64,000 bases of DNA from the NCBI GenBank assembly GCA_013398275.1, contig VZSE01008388.1:1384854-1448853 (forward strand), read 5' to 3'. A program made the translations under genes and the position numbers. The notes beneath the pieces are model-generated. The model did not search any database, was not told where the DNA came from, and saw only the letters and a program-made list of their open reading frames with translations. This DNA is from Promerops cafer (taxonomy: Eukaryota; Chordata; Aves; Passeriformes; Nectariniidae). Numbering within the stretch: position 1 is the first letter of the stretch; every line of letters begins with the position of its first letter. Shown here one piece after another: positions 12,900 to 26,800 of this stretch.

Positions 12900-14880
12900 G
12901 TGAGGGCTTTTTTATTGAGTCTTAATGGTGCTAAATAGTTTTATACAATAGAAACAACAATCTTATTTCAACATCCTTGTTTCAACATTTAGAGAGCAAA
13001 GGGCAGTTGGTAAGAATTATTTTGGTATGCACCTGGATATGTAAAAGTATAGGAAAAAGATCAGTATTGAGTGGACTGTTCTGCATAATCCACAAGAAAT
13101 CCTAAGTCTGCACAAACCATATGAAAAGTCCTAAGGCTACTTAAGGCTCTGTGCTCATTGTACTTTATATGCTTTTTTTTTTAACTGAGGCAAATATCAG
13201 TCATGTCAGTAAAATAAATGAAGATCTTTAATGTTTGCTATTCATTCTTTCTTGTGCTCCTTTTTCATTTGATACTTTATATGACTGTTATCTTCGCCCA
13301 GTATTAAAATTATCTTGGCAGGCTAGATTGAATTTCTGACTGAGGTTCAGATTTGCTTTGACACCAGGGAAATGCTGTCCCCAGTAGGGTGAAGTGACAT
13401 TGTGAAACATCTGTTCAATTCTTTCCCTCTTTTGCATGCAGTTTTACCTTTGGGAACTGAAAGCTGCATCTGAAATGCAACTGTGAAAACTTCATTTTAT
13501 CACCTAAAATGTGTTTAATTAGAAATCATTCACAGGTTTAAACCTTGGATGACTGGTGAATTGGTACAGTGGATCCTTCTTTTGAAACTTCGTGCTTACA
13601 GTGTGTTACAACACAGATACTGTGTTTTTCATCACAGTAGGACTTTATTATTGGTGCATTCTTCTGAAGATGATGGTATCAGAGGGAGGGTATCATCTTC
13701 TTCGTACATAAGAAGCCGTGGGACCATCCAAGGAGAAGAGGTATTCTGGGAGTGATTCTAGTTATTTGTTCTATAGAGCTAGAGAATTGAGTCTAATCTT
13801 TAACAGGTAAAAACCAATATTGTTCCACTGACATAAGTGCTGACTGAAAATCTTATTTTCTATATTGTACCAACTGAGAATGTGGGACAAAATCTGCCAA
13901 GATTAATGGATGTGCTGTGCGTTTCCGCATCCTGTATTTGTCTTCTAGACATCGTGATGAGTGGGCACAAAAACAATTATGTGGGCACAGCAGTAACAAA
14001 GTGATCTTCAAGTTGATTACAAAAAATATAAAAAGGTCTAAGTGGTGAGGAGTTAAAATATGTTTTGAAATATAGTTATCATACTTCAGTTGCTTCTGTG
14101 GACCAGTAAGAAAAAAAATGAAAATAAACTAAGTGCAAAGAAGAGGTGGCCATAGAAGGGGAAAAGTATAAGTTCAAATTACTTTTGCTTAAGGCTGGAC
14201 TTCAGTGAATACTTGAAGCTGGAAGGGCTTTTTATTCCAACTCTTGTGCCACAGCCACTTTCTGCAGCTGCATGTTTAAAAGGATCAAGCCACTCACTTG
14301 GCTGAAGAGGCCTGTGTCTTCTGAGTCCAGTCACAGAATTTCAGCCTCTGTTTAGGAGATATGTCAAAATGTGTGCAGTAGGTGCAGGATGGCTTAACCC
14401 AGCTCTAGCTGCATATTACTGAGCAAAGCATCCGTGTCTCTTGCATTTGTGATGTAAAGTGCTGGGACCCTTTCTTATGTCAGAATGCCCTGGTGCCACG
14501 CTGGCCCACATGAGCACTGTGAGTGAGGAGTCACAGACTGATTCCTGTGGCAGAGAGCAGAAACCCAGGACTGGTGTGTCCTCTTTGGCTTAAGGCAGCA
14601 CAGCCTTTCATTTTAAAAATCACTCTAGTCTACTCTACCACATACATGGAAATGTTCAAATGAAACTCTATCTTGCATGTCTGCAGAAAAATATATTTAG
14701 TATCATAAACCTGAATTTATTTGCATTCACTGCAGATCTAACTCAAAGAATAATCTTGAACCAGGCATTCATTATCCCAAGATTTTGTCTCTGGACATCA
14801 AGGTCTTCATGACTAAAATTCAAAAAGCAGACGAGTAAATGCCATCAAAGAACTTTCATAATGTGCATGTACTAGGCACT

Positions 14881-14915
14881 TGCACACATACAAACATGCA
14901 CAAACACACACACAG
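14881..14915. repeat. CA-rich imperfect microsatellite
   Basis: A broken CACA run is interspersed with CATG and CAAA (CACACATACAAACATGCACA and onward). Confidence 0.6.
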
Positions 14916-15800
14916 CTGCCTCACCAGCTGAGAATGTCAGTGTTAGAGGACTGTTGCAGAACTTGTGATACATTCTCAGATGCTAATAGTCTATGTGCTT
15001 TTGAGTACTGAGCTTGAGCTCACAGTCCTTTGTAAATTCAATCTTAGCTGCTTTGCATTTCACTTTTAACTCTGGTGTTCTGTCTTGAATTCCATATAAC
15101 AGGTCAAGCATATTTTATTTAAAATTGAAATTCATAGCATAAGTATGTGATAGCACATTCTGTAACTTCTCATACTGTAAGAATTAGAAGTAATTAATTA
15201 CAACGTAAATATTACATGCAATGCACAGTTTGATTTTTCTTTACTGCATATACCATGTAATTGTACAAATACACTGGATACCTTTATGCTCCAGTTCTGA
15301 TCTCAGAGCAGACTTATTGCACTTGATCTTCCAAATCATTACCACTGTCTGTAAATAGAATATCCAAATACAGTTGTGCTATACTTTCCCTATTTTTTTA
15401 GGATATTTTCTCTGTGAACCCAGAAAACAAAGTTTGTTTTGCATTTTTTTGACATTTTAACTGTACCCTGTCTAGAAAGGCTTTTTTAAATCCCTTTCAG
15501 AATCAAGAGCTGGAGCTGTGGTTCAGTTGAGAAGCTGAAGAAAAGGCGCTCTTGGCCAGGATGAGAGCTAATGGTTATATCTGAGGGGGAAGAGTGGTAG
15601 AAGGGATGTGATGAGGAAGGATGTTGAGGGTTTGAAAGAGACATGGTGAAAGCCTTAACTGAAAGCACTAGCCTGAGAAAGATGGTAGGTTTTGAATAAA
15701 CATTAAGACTCTGGTGTTATAATGGAAGCAGAACTGGAACTCTGTGAGTAGATGGGGTCCTTCAGGCCAGGGGATGGTGATTCCAGGGCTTCTGAGTTAC

Positions 15801-15823
15801 GAAAGACAGAAAGACAGAAAGAC

Positions 15824-15902
<79 letters not shown>
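15801..15902. repeat. GAAA tetranucleotide microsatellite with GAAAGACA start
   Basis: About 100 bp of GAAA units. The first section alternates GAAA and GACA; the rest is nearly pure GAAA with one GGAA interruption near 15869. Such tracts are length-variable. The minus-strand open frame through it, reading FFLSFFLS repeatedly, is a by-product of the repeat. Confidence 0.95.
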
Positions 15903-17370
15903 ATCTTTAAATAGGACCCTATTGTAGGGGCAGGACTCGCGTACCTTTCTCAATTATCTTCTGTTTTTTTCTCTCTCTTGTTTGAAATAGAGCAGCCTTA
16001 AGTCGAAGCTTTTGTTCATCTTCTGTTTCTTTATTGTCTTGTACAAATCATTGCAGTGTTTTCTTACTAAGTTTCTTCCCCTTAATGGTGAAAGAATTCA
16101 GGTGATGTAGAGATGCTCAAGTGCATATGACCTAGGTTTTCTTTAATATATGACTGTGGATTGAGACAAACCAGAGTGAATAATGTTACAGGGTTTATTA
16201 CTTTAATATGATGTGAGCCATCAAAAAAAAATCCTTTTATACTAGTAGAATTGTCAGAGCTAAATTTTCCAACAGAACTATAAATTTCTGCCAATAGCCC
16301 CAAATTTTTTCAAGAGACAGACATATGGCATCTGTCCATTTTCACTGTCCTAGCCCTCTCTAATTAACCCATGTGCTAAATTAAGAACCCCTGTGTCCTT
16401 CTGCGGAACAAATTGGTGTGACATCAGAAACAAGCCTTCTTGCTTTCTGACCGAAGAGCTGTCAAAGATGAACAAAGAATCCCTAACAGAATTCACTTGG
16501 AATTGCTAAATGCAAGTCATAGCTGAGCTCAGAAGAGTCTTATTATTGAGGTCATGGTCTATTCTATGGTAGGCATTAAATACCATTCTATTGCCCCATT
16601 TCTGTAAGCCAAGAGGAGCTTAGCTGACCCTTGTCTCTCTGTCTAACTTCACAGAAATTGTGTAACATTACTTTCTCAGTCTATGTGAGGTAATTTTGAG
16701 GATATTCAGCTGTAAAACTGAAGAGACAAGCCTATCTAGGCATTATCAGATGAAATAGAGCACCAGGAAATCAGAGAGGGAAAGGACATCTTCATTCAAT
16801 GGGTGTAAGGTTATCTGCTAATGATTTTGAGGATAGGAAAAATCTGTTTTAATCGCCGTCGTACATTTGTTTTTTGCTTTGTTAATATGCCATTTTTGTG
16901 GAATAAATTATGTCACTATGTCTAACTTTCCTCAAGGTCTGTGAATGACCTTCTCTTCTGGAGGTTTTGGTAATACCGTATTTGAAGAACCTCTTCGTGG
17001 GTCATACTGGAACAAAAATGAAAGCTAAATTTAGCTTTTATTGGTGGAATTGGGGCTTTCAAACTCAAATTTTTTGCACAGAAGTTCTAACGAAACTCAT
17101 CCTGACTAAGCACTGGAACTTTGCTATTGTGCCAAACAAAAAGGGAATATTATAAAGGCAAAAGCACTTGGTATAAAAGCTTGGTGCTTAGCTTTTTGTA
17201 TTACTTCTGAGCTTGGTGTTGGGTTTTAACATTGGATTTTTATAGCAGAAATAATTCATTATTAAAGAGAAATCTACACTCTGAAAACCTTTTAACTAAT
17301 GCCCTAGCTGTATGAAATGTCTTTTTTTTCCTTTTTTTTTCTTTTATTTTTGCTAAAGAATACAAAGTAG

Positions 17371-17525
17371 AATCATAGAATACGATTAGTTGGAAGGGTC
17401 CCATCAGGATCATTGAGTCCAGCTCCTGGCCCTGCACAGGACATCCCAAGAATCACATCATGTTCCTGAAAACATTGTCCAAATCTTTCTCAGATTCAGG
17501 CTTGGTACTGTGACCACGTCCCTGT
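17371..17525 (-). mobile_element. CR1 LINE 3' end, minus strand
   Basis: Read on the + strand it starts AGAATCATAGAATACGATTA, the reverse complement of a CR1 tail. It continues GTTGGAAGGGTCCCATCAGG and CACAGGACATCCCAAGAATC and ends near GTGACCACGTCCCTG. All of these blocks are usual in the last 150 bp of avian CR1 copies. Confidence 0.85.
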
Positions 17526-18094
17526 ACTTGCTATTTGGTAAAACAGAAGAGTAGGAAAAATATTACCAGATAATGTCTGTTCTAAAAAACAGTTCTGTTA
17601 ACTAGCATGCATTTGGGTTCTACTGGACAACCAAACCCAAATTATTTAATGGCAGGAGCTGTGCAGTAATGTGTGTTATTTAGTGCTGGTGCCATAGCCT
17701 GCTGAATGCTACACAGATTTAGAAGTTGGGAGATGTTCTCCCGGTGAAGAGCAAGTTCATTCTCATAAAACTTCCTTGCCAGGAGGCACCTTGTCCTTGA
17801 CAAGGGCCCTTTTCGGAGGAGTTGAATTCCTTATTGCCCAGTAAAATCTCCTTGCTACTTTCTTTGAAAAAGTAAAAGGTTCTAACCCATGACAAATGAG
17901 GAAGAGCCCAACTTTTGTGCATATCTTAATGGTATCTGTAACAAAATGCATGTGAACATCAATGACCCACAACTCTTCCTGCATGATAGCTTAATACATA
18001 CCTAAATAATGTGAAGTCAGAAATAAACATATGTGTGTTTGGCCGGGTCAGGTCCGTCATCTCAAATATGATGAGTTTTGGGTTTGGAGATATT

Positions 18095-18210
18095 GGAGAT
18101 ATGCAAAAACCTGACTGGATAGTGTCCTGATCAACCTGCTGACATTGGCCCTCCTTTGACAAGGAGGGTTGAGCTACATGACCTCCAGATCAACTTAGCC
18201 CTTCTGTGGC
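18095..18210 (+). mobile_element. CR1 LINE 3'-end remnant, old
   Basis: The diverged blocks CCTGATCAACCTGCT, GACAAGGAGGGTTGAGCTAC and ATGACCTCCAGATCAACTTA follow the CR1 3' order. The terminal octamer tail is lost or degraded. Confidence 0.65.
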
Positions 18211-20660
18211 AGGGTTAGGTTTTTGGCAGCTCTCAACTTTCCAGAGAAAGAGACAGGAGAAGTGGAAGTTAAGCTAATGCTTTCCAGTGAGACACAAATT
18301 CAGTACAGCTTATAGGAAACACTACTAAAAGCCTCTGGAATTGACTGAGACAGATTCAGTCCTATCAGTTATTTTGTGGGCTCCTGTGTAATTAATTTGC
18401 ATGGGTTCCACTAGAAAACACTGTGTATGCCAGAAAATATTCTAATGTTGGGAAATTTTGGTCACTACTTGTTCAAGGGAGTGATGTGCACTTTTAAATT
18501 CCAGCTAAATCAAAACTGAATTTGACATTATTTTATTTTTGAATAATTATTTGCTATTAAGAATGTCTTTGAAGCATATTCAGAATAACTTTCCTGTATC
18601 TAGACGTGATTGAGTTGGGGATGGAACGTTTTAGAAAGAGGTGCCTTCATTTCTGATCTTTGCAGTTGGATTATGAGGGGGGTTTCATGTCCTTGTAGAG
18701 ATCACTTTATCTTCTCAGTTTCAATTTCTTGCTCTTTGAAGGTGGCCATCCTACAACTCTCCATAAAAAAGTTCTGGAAACATGGGCATGCTAAGAGCTG
18801 CAATATGATTAGTAATGCTAACTATTGAAAAAGAACAAGCCAGGCTTTCAACGGATCTAACCAAAGTTTTATGAAGTTCTGTAACAGGATTATTGACAAA
18901 AGTAAGCCTAAACCCCTGAATGTTAGAGCATTAAATAAAAAAAAAATAAAATAGTTTATTTTTAAATGTTTTTAAAAGGGCACTCAATTTTTAGAGCACT
19001 AGTTAATTCAGAAAGTTTGTAAACAAGGTAGGTAGAATGTTCTAGAATAAAACATACTTTAAAGACATGAAAAAATCTAGCTGTGTTTTTAACATTTTAC
19101 AGCTTATTCTTTGCTACTCCATTACTGCAATGTAGCTGAGTTTAATGTTAATAAATAGAATAGTGTGTTCGAAGTAAGCTGTGGAGAGTGTCATTGGTAA
19201 TTGCAGCTTAATGATATCTGTGTTGTTTGACAGATTTGGAGGAATAAGAGAACATACAGGAGGAGCTGGTTTGAGTGGTGGGATTTTTTTCTAGGCCAGG
19301 AGATTGAGAGTGTGATAATGACCACAGTTTACTTTATCACAATTCTTACTAGGTTTTCTTAATATTGTTTAAGAAAATCTTCAGTCTTTTTATGTGTTCA
19401 CTTCACAAACATGCTTGATATTCTGAAATACTTGTAAATGTTTCCATGTGAACCCTGTAGAATGAACTAGAATTAATAGAAGATACTGAACTAATCTGTT
19501 TTTCTAAGAGTCAAAACATGTACAATTCTCTTTTACCCTGGAATTTTGTAATAATGGTTTACTTAAAGTTTACAAATTATATTCATATTACTGGAGTTGA
19601 TAATTAACACTATTGACAAGTACAGAAACAGTGTGGAAATGCTTAATGTACTTGTATATAATAGAGGAGTGTTCTCTGAGTTTCTATTACAGCTTTCCTA
19701 CATCTGGTTTGTATTATTTACAGTAGAAGTGGCAGATGTTGGGGGCATTTAGATGAAAATTTATTCTCTTTACCTAAAGACAGAACTGAAGAACTTGTTT
19801 GACTTTTTTTCATTTTGAAATTCCTCTACTGAGTGTAGAAAGAAGCTTTACCTGCTGCAATTTAAGGAAATCTAGCAGTGAGGTGGTGTGCTGAATGAAA
19901 CACATCATTTCCCTAAAGCAGAGGAGCATGTTTTAAGCTGACAGTTTACTACAATGCTTGTTTGGCTTCCTGGATGTGATTGTATCCGTATGAATTTGTG
20001 TGCTCTTAATTTGAAAATGTTTCGAACACTGTAGACAGTAAGATCAAAGAGCTTTCCAAAAAGAGCAAGAAACTAAAAGGTCATCCTTCTTTTTTTAACC
20101 ACTGGGTCCCAGTTAGAGCCTTACACAGGTAAACAAAAGCAGAAAAATTGGGTAGCTTAAAGCAGTTGGAAAGGGAGAATTGCTTTGTAGAGACGGCAAT
20201 GTAATAAAATGTCAGCTGTAAAAGCAGACCTAAGAGAATGCCAGGGAGTGTACATCTTGCCACATTCCTTAGGGAGAAGAAAATACATTCAGAGATGAGC
20301 ACATGAATCTCTGAAGGAGATTGTTTCATTCTTCCCATCCTCACCTTAAGGACTGATTCCCAATTACTGTGTTGTAAGAAATAACCTTTTCCCTGTATAA
20401 GCTAATTTTGCAGAGCTTTGAAAGCTTGATTGGCTTTGCTGCATTAGCAGTAGGTCACTTCTGCACTTCATTGTTCTGGGAAGTGTGGAGCGTGACAGTC
20501 AGATGCTTCAGAGACAGTTGCAGGGTGGCAAACTGCTGAGAGCCTCTGGGAGCAGATGTTGAACCCCAGGCCCAAAACCTGAAGTTCTTTACAATTTGGA
20601 AACTTCTAATAAAGAAAAGTGCTTTTGTTAAGTGGTTATTTTTTCCTTATCTATTCTCAG

Positions 20661-20829
20661 GGTTGCTCTCGTGGAAAATATTCCTGAAGGGATCAACTAT
20701 TCAGACAGTGCACCATCCCATTTGTCTCTTTTCCAAGGCTGGATGAATTTGCTTAATATGGCTGAAAAGTCTGTTGACATAGTATCTTCCCAGTGGGACC
20801 TCAATCACAGTCATCCATCAGCATGCCAG
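20661..20829 (+). CDS. PLD5: PLD5 internal exon (start of the luminal PLD-like domain)
   Basis: This is an internal coding exon of 169 bp. A pyrimidine-rich acceptor ends in TTCTCAG just before 20661, and the donor CAG|GTATGT follows 20829. The first base completes an Arg codon from the previous exon; then 56 full codons follow and the exon ends in phase 0. The peptide begins VALVENIPEG, continues through SLFQGWMNLLNMAEKSVDIVSS and ends SACQ. I recognise this as PLD5, whose human protein is nearly identical here; PLD3 and PLD4 share the pattern more loosely. PLD5 is a type II membrane glycoprotein of the phospholipase D superfamily that lacks catalytic activity. Two N-glycosylation sequons (NYS, NHS) fit a luminal location. 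The stretch from GWMNLL to WDL is the first core strand and helix of the PLD fold. The preceding exon, which should carry the membrane anchor and end in a Cys-Arg junction, was not found upstream in the window. Confidence 0.95.
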
Positions 20830-23800
20830 GTATGTTCTAGCCTAACAAAAGAGTGAGACCTTAACAGTCTGTTCTTGTTGTCAAACTATTAATTTTACAG
20901 AACTAAAACCCCTCCCCGTAGCAGAACTATTTGTGTGGGTAGTCTAAAAAATCATTTTCTTATGGATATTTTCCTCCCAATACAAAAGTTTCTGAGAGCA
21001 GTGGTGTGCTTGGACTAGGTAACATTCAACTTATACCCACAGCGTTTTCATCTTAGGAAAGAAAGTCACTGTATAACCTTAAGAAAGCTGTCAAATTGTA
21101 TCTATATTAGCACATCCACCTATTTGGGAATATTCATAAATCTATACAATAATTTTCTATATGGTGCTACTGATGAAATAAAAAGGCAAGCATATGGATT
21201 CATTCTCCAGCCAAATAGATGGATAGAATTACATGTACAAAGAACAATATCATATCAGATGATTCATAGCTTTTCAAAATTAATCTTGGGAGGGAGCAGT
21301 GTTCAAGATTTCTGCAATTAAAAACAGCATGAAAAATCATAAATCATAGTGAATAAGGCAGACATGCATTACAGTGATGTTGTGCCAACAAACACTTCAT
21401 TCTTGAGAGCAATCCTCTTAGAAATATGGTCAGGAAAGGCTTCCTTTTCACAAGTGATGACTTGTGAAACTGAGATATCAAAGAAGGGTTAGGCTGAGAG
21501 TATCTCCTCTTTTCCATTAGATAGATTGTTTGCTGAAAGGAGCCACTCAGCTGACATGAAATGGGGCTAAAATTACAGCCAGGTAACTGTAAGGAATCAA
21601 CTCTGTTATACCATGGCATAAACTCTCGGTTTTCCTTTCTAGTTCTGTTGATGCTGTGCAGTAAAAAATGCCATTTGGTAGATAATAGGCAAATCCAGGT
21701 ATTCTAACCAACTATATTCTGCTTCTTTTGAAATAGACTGTAGCCTAGTTGAGCAACATACGTTAACTTTTCTTCAGAATAAGTTTGCTGCATTCCATTT
21801 AAAATACTGTAAATATAAGGTGAGCAGATGAATAGAAATTGTAATGCAAACCCTTCATTTTAGAATGCTTATAAATATTGGAATATGGTTTGTGAATAAA
21901 TTTATGGAATATCAAAATATTGACTTTTTTCACAGTGTAATTATGGAGCTAAGCTTTATTTAAATTTATTGCCTAAGTAGCTTCAAACCCATGTACTGTC
22001 ATTCAAGCAGATGAATTCAAGGAGATAGTGCCTTAGATGTTTCTAGGATGTGCATGAATTCATATGTGCATGAATCTTTCAAAAATATTTTGTCTGAAAA
22101 AAATTCAGCATGTCATTTGCTTCAAAACCAGCAGAGCCTAACAAATCCCAAACAGAGCACAAAAAATAGCAAAATTGAAATTGGGATTCCAGTAGTTAAG
22201 GATCAAATCCATTCCCTTTTCCACATTCGCATTGCAAAGTAAAAACGGTAAGATACCGTTCAGCAGGGAAAGGCAAAAGAGACATCTAAGAAGTGGACTT
22301 GGTCTTTTGTCCTCAAATGCACAGTTAAAGCCAGAAAAATGAAACATTTTTCATAATATTCTATTTTAGCTATCTTTTTCTGCCTGCTAGTAGTCTTACA
22401 AAAATGAGTAATTACTCCTGTTTAAAGGCAATTAATATTCCAGTCATTTTCTCATTTGTACAGCAGTGTGGGCTGAACAGCTGATAGATCTTTCTGTCAA
22501 GCTTGTCTATTCATGCTAAAACACTATATTGTTATTGGCCAGTCTGATTGCTAAAAAATTGCCAAGAGGCAGTGTTTCTTAGCAAAGTGCTGCCCCAGAG
22601 AATGTACACAAGGCTCACTCTTTGAAAGAGAAGGGAGAAAACTTGCATCGTTACATCTGCTTTCTCCACTCAGTGAAGTGAAAGCAAAATTTCAGAGAAG
22701 CTTCAGTAGCTATAATCTAGTAATTGAAGAATAAGTACAATGTCCTCAAGCCCTTTAAAATTTGAGTTTGGGGAAATTTGCCCAGCATAGCAGAAGCATT
22801 ATGAAAGTTCAGGGGATGAGATGCAAAACTCCCAGGTAGTAGAGCACTTAGTGAATGAGTTCTAGTTGTTCCTTGAATGAGTCTTGTTTTTTAGAAAGTA
22901 AGGACATAACCATTTTCCATACAGACCCACATCCTGCTATATAATTAGCAATTTCCATTTTATGAATATTCAAGTAATATTGGAGAGCAAGGTTCTCCAC
23001 AAGAGCACTTGAACAGACATGGGTTTTTGAAGGAGAAAAGCAGAGTTGGCTAGATTTCTTTTTCACAATTAGTTCCAAGGTTTAACTACATTCTCTATAT
23101 ACATCTGTGTAGTCACATTCATAGATGGATGTGCACACACATATGGGCAATATATATATTGAAGAGAAATACAGCAGGAAATTCTGCAACTTTGTATACA
23201 CACATACATATATATGCCCTATATATGTGTTGTCTGTATGTATACATATTGTCTATCTTGTCCAAATGTATCTTGGACATAAACAGATGTGTATACATTT
23301 GCATATGTAAAATTACCAAACTTCCTGCTGTATTTTTATTTATTTTTGTTTGTGGGTACATTACCTGATGTCCTTGACTCTTGCTTGTCCATATTTTGTT
23401 GTTACAAATGTAAATAAACATTCATTGCCAACTGAGCTGTCCAGGTCACAACAGCCATGCTCAGTCATCTGAGATGATGAGTTTTGCTAAATTGGATTCT
23501 CTAAAGACAGACACGTGATGAGACAGTGTTTCTGTGCTTCAACAGATAAAGGAGTCAAGTAAACAAATATTTGCTTGGCCAAATAGTGAGTTCTCTCTAC
23601 ACTGCTTTTCTCAGTCAGAAAAAATCCACATATTTTGGTGAGTTTGTACTGTCACGTGCGTTTTCAAGACAGCAGGGTAGTTGTCATGGAGCAGCATTGA
23701 GGTTTTTGTGGAATGTGAGTATGTGACTCTTCCTGTGGTAATCTATGTTTAGAGATATTAGGGGAAAATGGAAACATTTTTTTTGAGGATGGCTTTTGAT

Positions 23801-26800
23801 TCATTTTCAGTGAAAAGAGAGAGGTGAATACAAGATCATGCCAGTTCACAATTTTCACAGTTCATTTCCTCTGGCTCATCTTATGTTTTGAAACTTCAAT
23901 ATAGAATGACCTTTTAGATTTCCAGCAAGTCCTTCACAAACTTTAGTTTGTCTTTCACAAATCAGAATCAATGCCATCATGGCTTATTGGTATTGCCATG
24001 TGTATGACACAGGTGTCCCTGGATGGATATTTGGATAAACATAAGATGATCAAGGGTAGATCTGCATCTGATTTTTACAAGTATCACATAAAAAATAGAT
24101 ACTTCTGATTTTATTCACCAACCTACTGTGCATCTCCCATATGGCTTGAGGGGAGAAGTCCCCCATCCATCTGATACTGTGTCTCATGTAAGGCAGCTGT
24201 CCAGCTTTGTACTGAACCTCTGATGAGAAGTCACGAGTCACTCACCCATGCATTGCCCAAGGAGCTTTAGTGATTTGTTTGGTAGAACAAATGTTAGTGC
24301 AAGAGCTTAAGTTCCCTTCCTTGAAAATTATTAAAAAATGCAAATAAATACAAAGAAGAGGATATCTCCAAATCTTGCAGCTCCCAGTGGAAATTGGACA
24401 GGATCAGCTATAGAGATCTATAAGCTCATCTTCACATAAACATCTCTCCTCTTCAGGGGGTGGCATTTCCCTGTTACTGACTGAGGCATAGAAAAGAAAT
24501 TCAATGAAAGGAGAGTTTTTAAAATGAAAGCATATTTCTTTTCTTTGCATTAGCTGTTTGATTAGAAGAATTGAGGAAAGCATTTATTTGTTCTGTATTA
24601 AATAGCAGCTGTACAAGTTAAGATTTCTAGATTTATTTTTCGCTATTGGTTTCTGCCAGCATGCTATGGTTTTTAGTGATGTTTTAGAAATATACCCAGA
24701 GACCTGAATATGGAAAAACGTGGAAAAAATAGTAGAAAGAGATATAAAAAACCAGAAGAAAAGTCTGTGAAATAGCCAGTTTTTTTCTGTGGGATTAAAA
24801 AGATAAGCATTTTCTAAACTGTAGGAATCTATGTTACTGAAGAATAAAATAATGCAATTTGTGAGTCCTTCAGTAAATACAGCATTTTCATGTTTGTATC
24901 TCGCCATTTTATTTCTAATGAGGAATCTATGCTGATAGAGACAAGAGCAGACAAGAGAAATCAGCCAGGCTAAAATCAGCCTGTCTAGAGTGTGCCAATA
25001 AATTGCTTTGGGGGAAATTTCAGGACCTTTTGGTAATGACAGCTTTGGGGGTGTTTTTAATTCAGCAGTTTTCTGTGGCAGGTACAGTTGAGACTGATGT
25101 TTGAGATTTATGGTGGTTTAAATCTACCATGCGAAAGTAAATTTTTCATGTGATAAATACTTATTACATTCTCTTTTGTCACTTTTGGTGTTTTTCAAGC
25201 AGCCCAGCAAAAAGTGTAAGAGAATATTCTATCAGGATAAGCAGATTTCTGATGGTATTGTTTGTTAAAATGCAGATATTGCTCTGAGGTAGCCACAGTT
25301 TCATAGCACTTGGCTGCTCCTGTTTCTCAGTCCTCACAAGCTGGGTATATAGCAATGCTTCTGATCACTGTCACGTAGTCGTGCAGCAGCCTGATACTGT
25401 CTCACAAAGGGAATGTGGTCTGAATGACAGCATAAGGGTTTGTATTCAACAGGAGCATTTCAAATGTTCTGACAGCAGTAACAAAACATTTCAGACCTTC
25501 CGTCCCATCTTTTTTTCCTTTTCATAGAACAAACCAGTAAAATTGCAAGTAAACATGTCAGAAAGTGTAGAAACTGAGTTTCAAATTAATATTAATGGGG
25601 AAGAAGTCTAGGTTCTTCAGCAGTGTGGGAAGAATTTCTAGTAACCTGATTTACTGGAGTATGCACTTGCTTTTAAAAGCAAGTTGTGAATTTTTCATAG
25701 TTTGGTTCGTCGAGCTTAAGCCTTGGAGGGGTATGAATGCCTGCTGAGGGATGCTGCAGTGACAGGTGAGACAAAGGGAATTCTTTCCAATTCTGTCACG
25801 AGTGGTGGTTTTTATGTACCTGTATGAACACAAATACTTGTGGTGAGTACACCCCTAGTTTTAACCATCACTACTTAGAGATGCTTTAAATATTGAATCA
25901 ATCTGAGGTTTTACCATTTATAAACATAACTGGGGGGAAAAAAACCCATAATTGAATAGCTTGTGGTGTCCCTGATGGGAAAATAAATGCATTTTCAGAT
26001 GAGATGGTTTCATTGGAATGCAGGGCTACACTCCAAGCAATCTATGAACCCATAGGATGGGCTGTTCATCAGGCAGCATAGCCTGGTGTTGGTTACATCA
26101 GGGCATACTAATATCAAGGAAGACTCAGGAGGTGCTGCCAGGTTTTTTTTCTGTCCAAACTACAATTAATGTAGAAATCCCAGGCTTGTTTGTCAAAGCT
26201 TTTATAAATCGTATGTAAATATAATCGCCTGCAGGTAGAAGTGACAATAATATCAAAAAATAACTACCATAGGGAAATAAAACTAGGAGCCATCCCCTGA
26301 AGCAATTAATTTTATCAGTTTTAGAAATTAACTTTCTAAGCATTTCTTTATCAGAAAAGTTAATGCATTAAATTGTATTGATAATGATAATAATTTTCCA
26401 TCAAATTTATGAATGCATTTTCCATGTTTATTTCTCTATGCTAGAGATTTCTGCTGTTCTTGCAGACAAAATCAGTTTTTACAGATAACCTAAACAAAAA
26501 TGGTGTTTATCTGTCTACCTGGTAAATGGAGTCAATACAAAGAAGTAGCTTTTTCTACTTACATGTATATTAGTTAATATGCATAATGCAAACCTTTTAA
26601 TCCTTGAATTTCCCAGCTGACTTTTGCAAAGATGTACCTAATGAAATCCAAAAGTGCTGGTGTTTCCAGTCGAGGGACCCATATGAAGCACATCCAAAGG
26701 CTGGCTGAGCTCTGACATGCCAGGAGCCTGACGCTGCGGGGTAGCTGAGAGATGGGGCAAAGCAAGGATTGGGAATTCAGCAGACAGCAGGACAGCAATG

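Larger units (their letters stand above)
1..20660 (+). other. Non-coding sequence upstream of the first visible PLD5 exon, probably intron
   Basis: I see no convincing coding exon in this stretch. The Arg codon split at 20661 shows that at least one PLD5 exon lies upstream, so some or all of this region is intron. The missing exon should encode a cytoplasmic tail, a hydrophobic anchor and a Cys-rich linker, and I could not find such a peptide next to a GT donor. The region holds an exact 20 bp repeat pair (261 and 1353), an LTR-like repeat (2949-3842), CR1 remnants near 7.8, 17.4 and 18.1 kb, a tRNA/CR1 SINE (9353-9460), a GAAA microsatellite (15801-15902) and minor A/C-rich and GT-rich tracts. 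The rest is AT-rich DNA in which I recognise nothing. Confidence 0.7.

Noticed and set aside
14210..14560. Possible old CR1 or other repeat (TTCCAACTCTTGTGCCACAG)
   Set aside because: Only a short block resembles CR1 and the order of the neighbouring blocks does not fit, so it is not listed as a feature.
15762..15953. Minus-strand frame encoding repeated FFLS
   Set aside because: It is the translation of the GAAA microsatellite.
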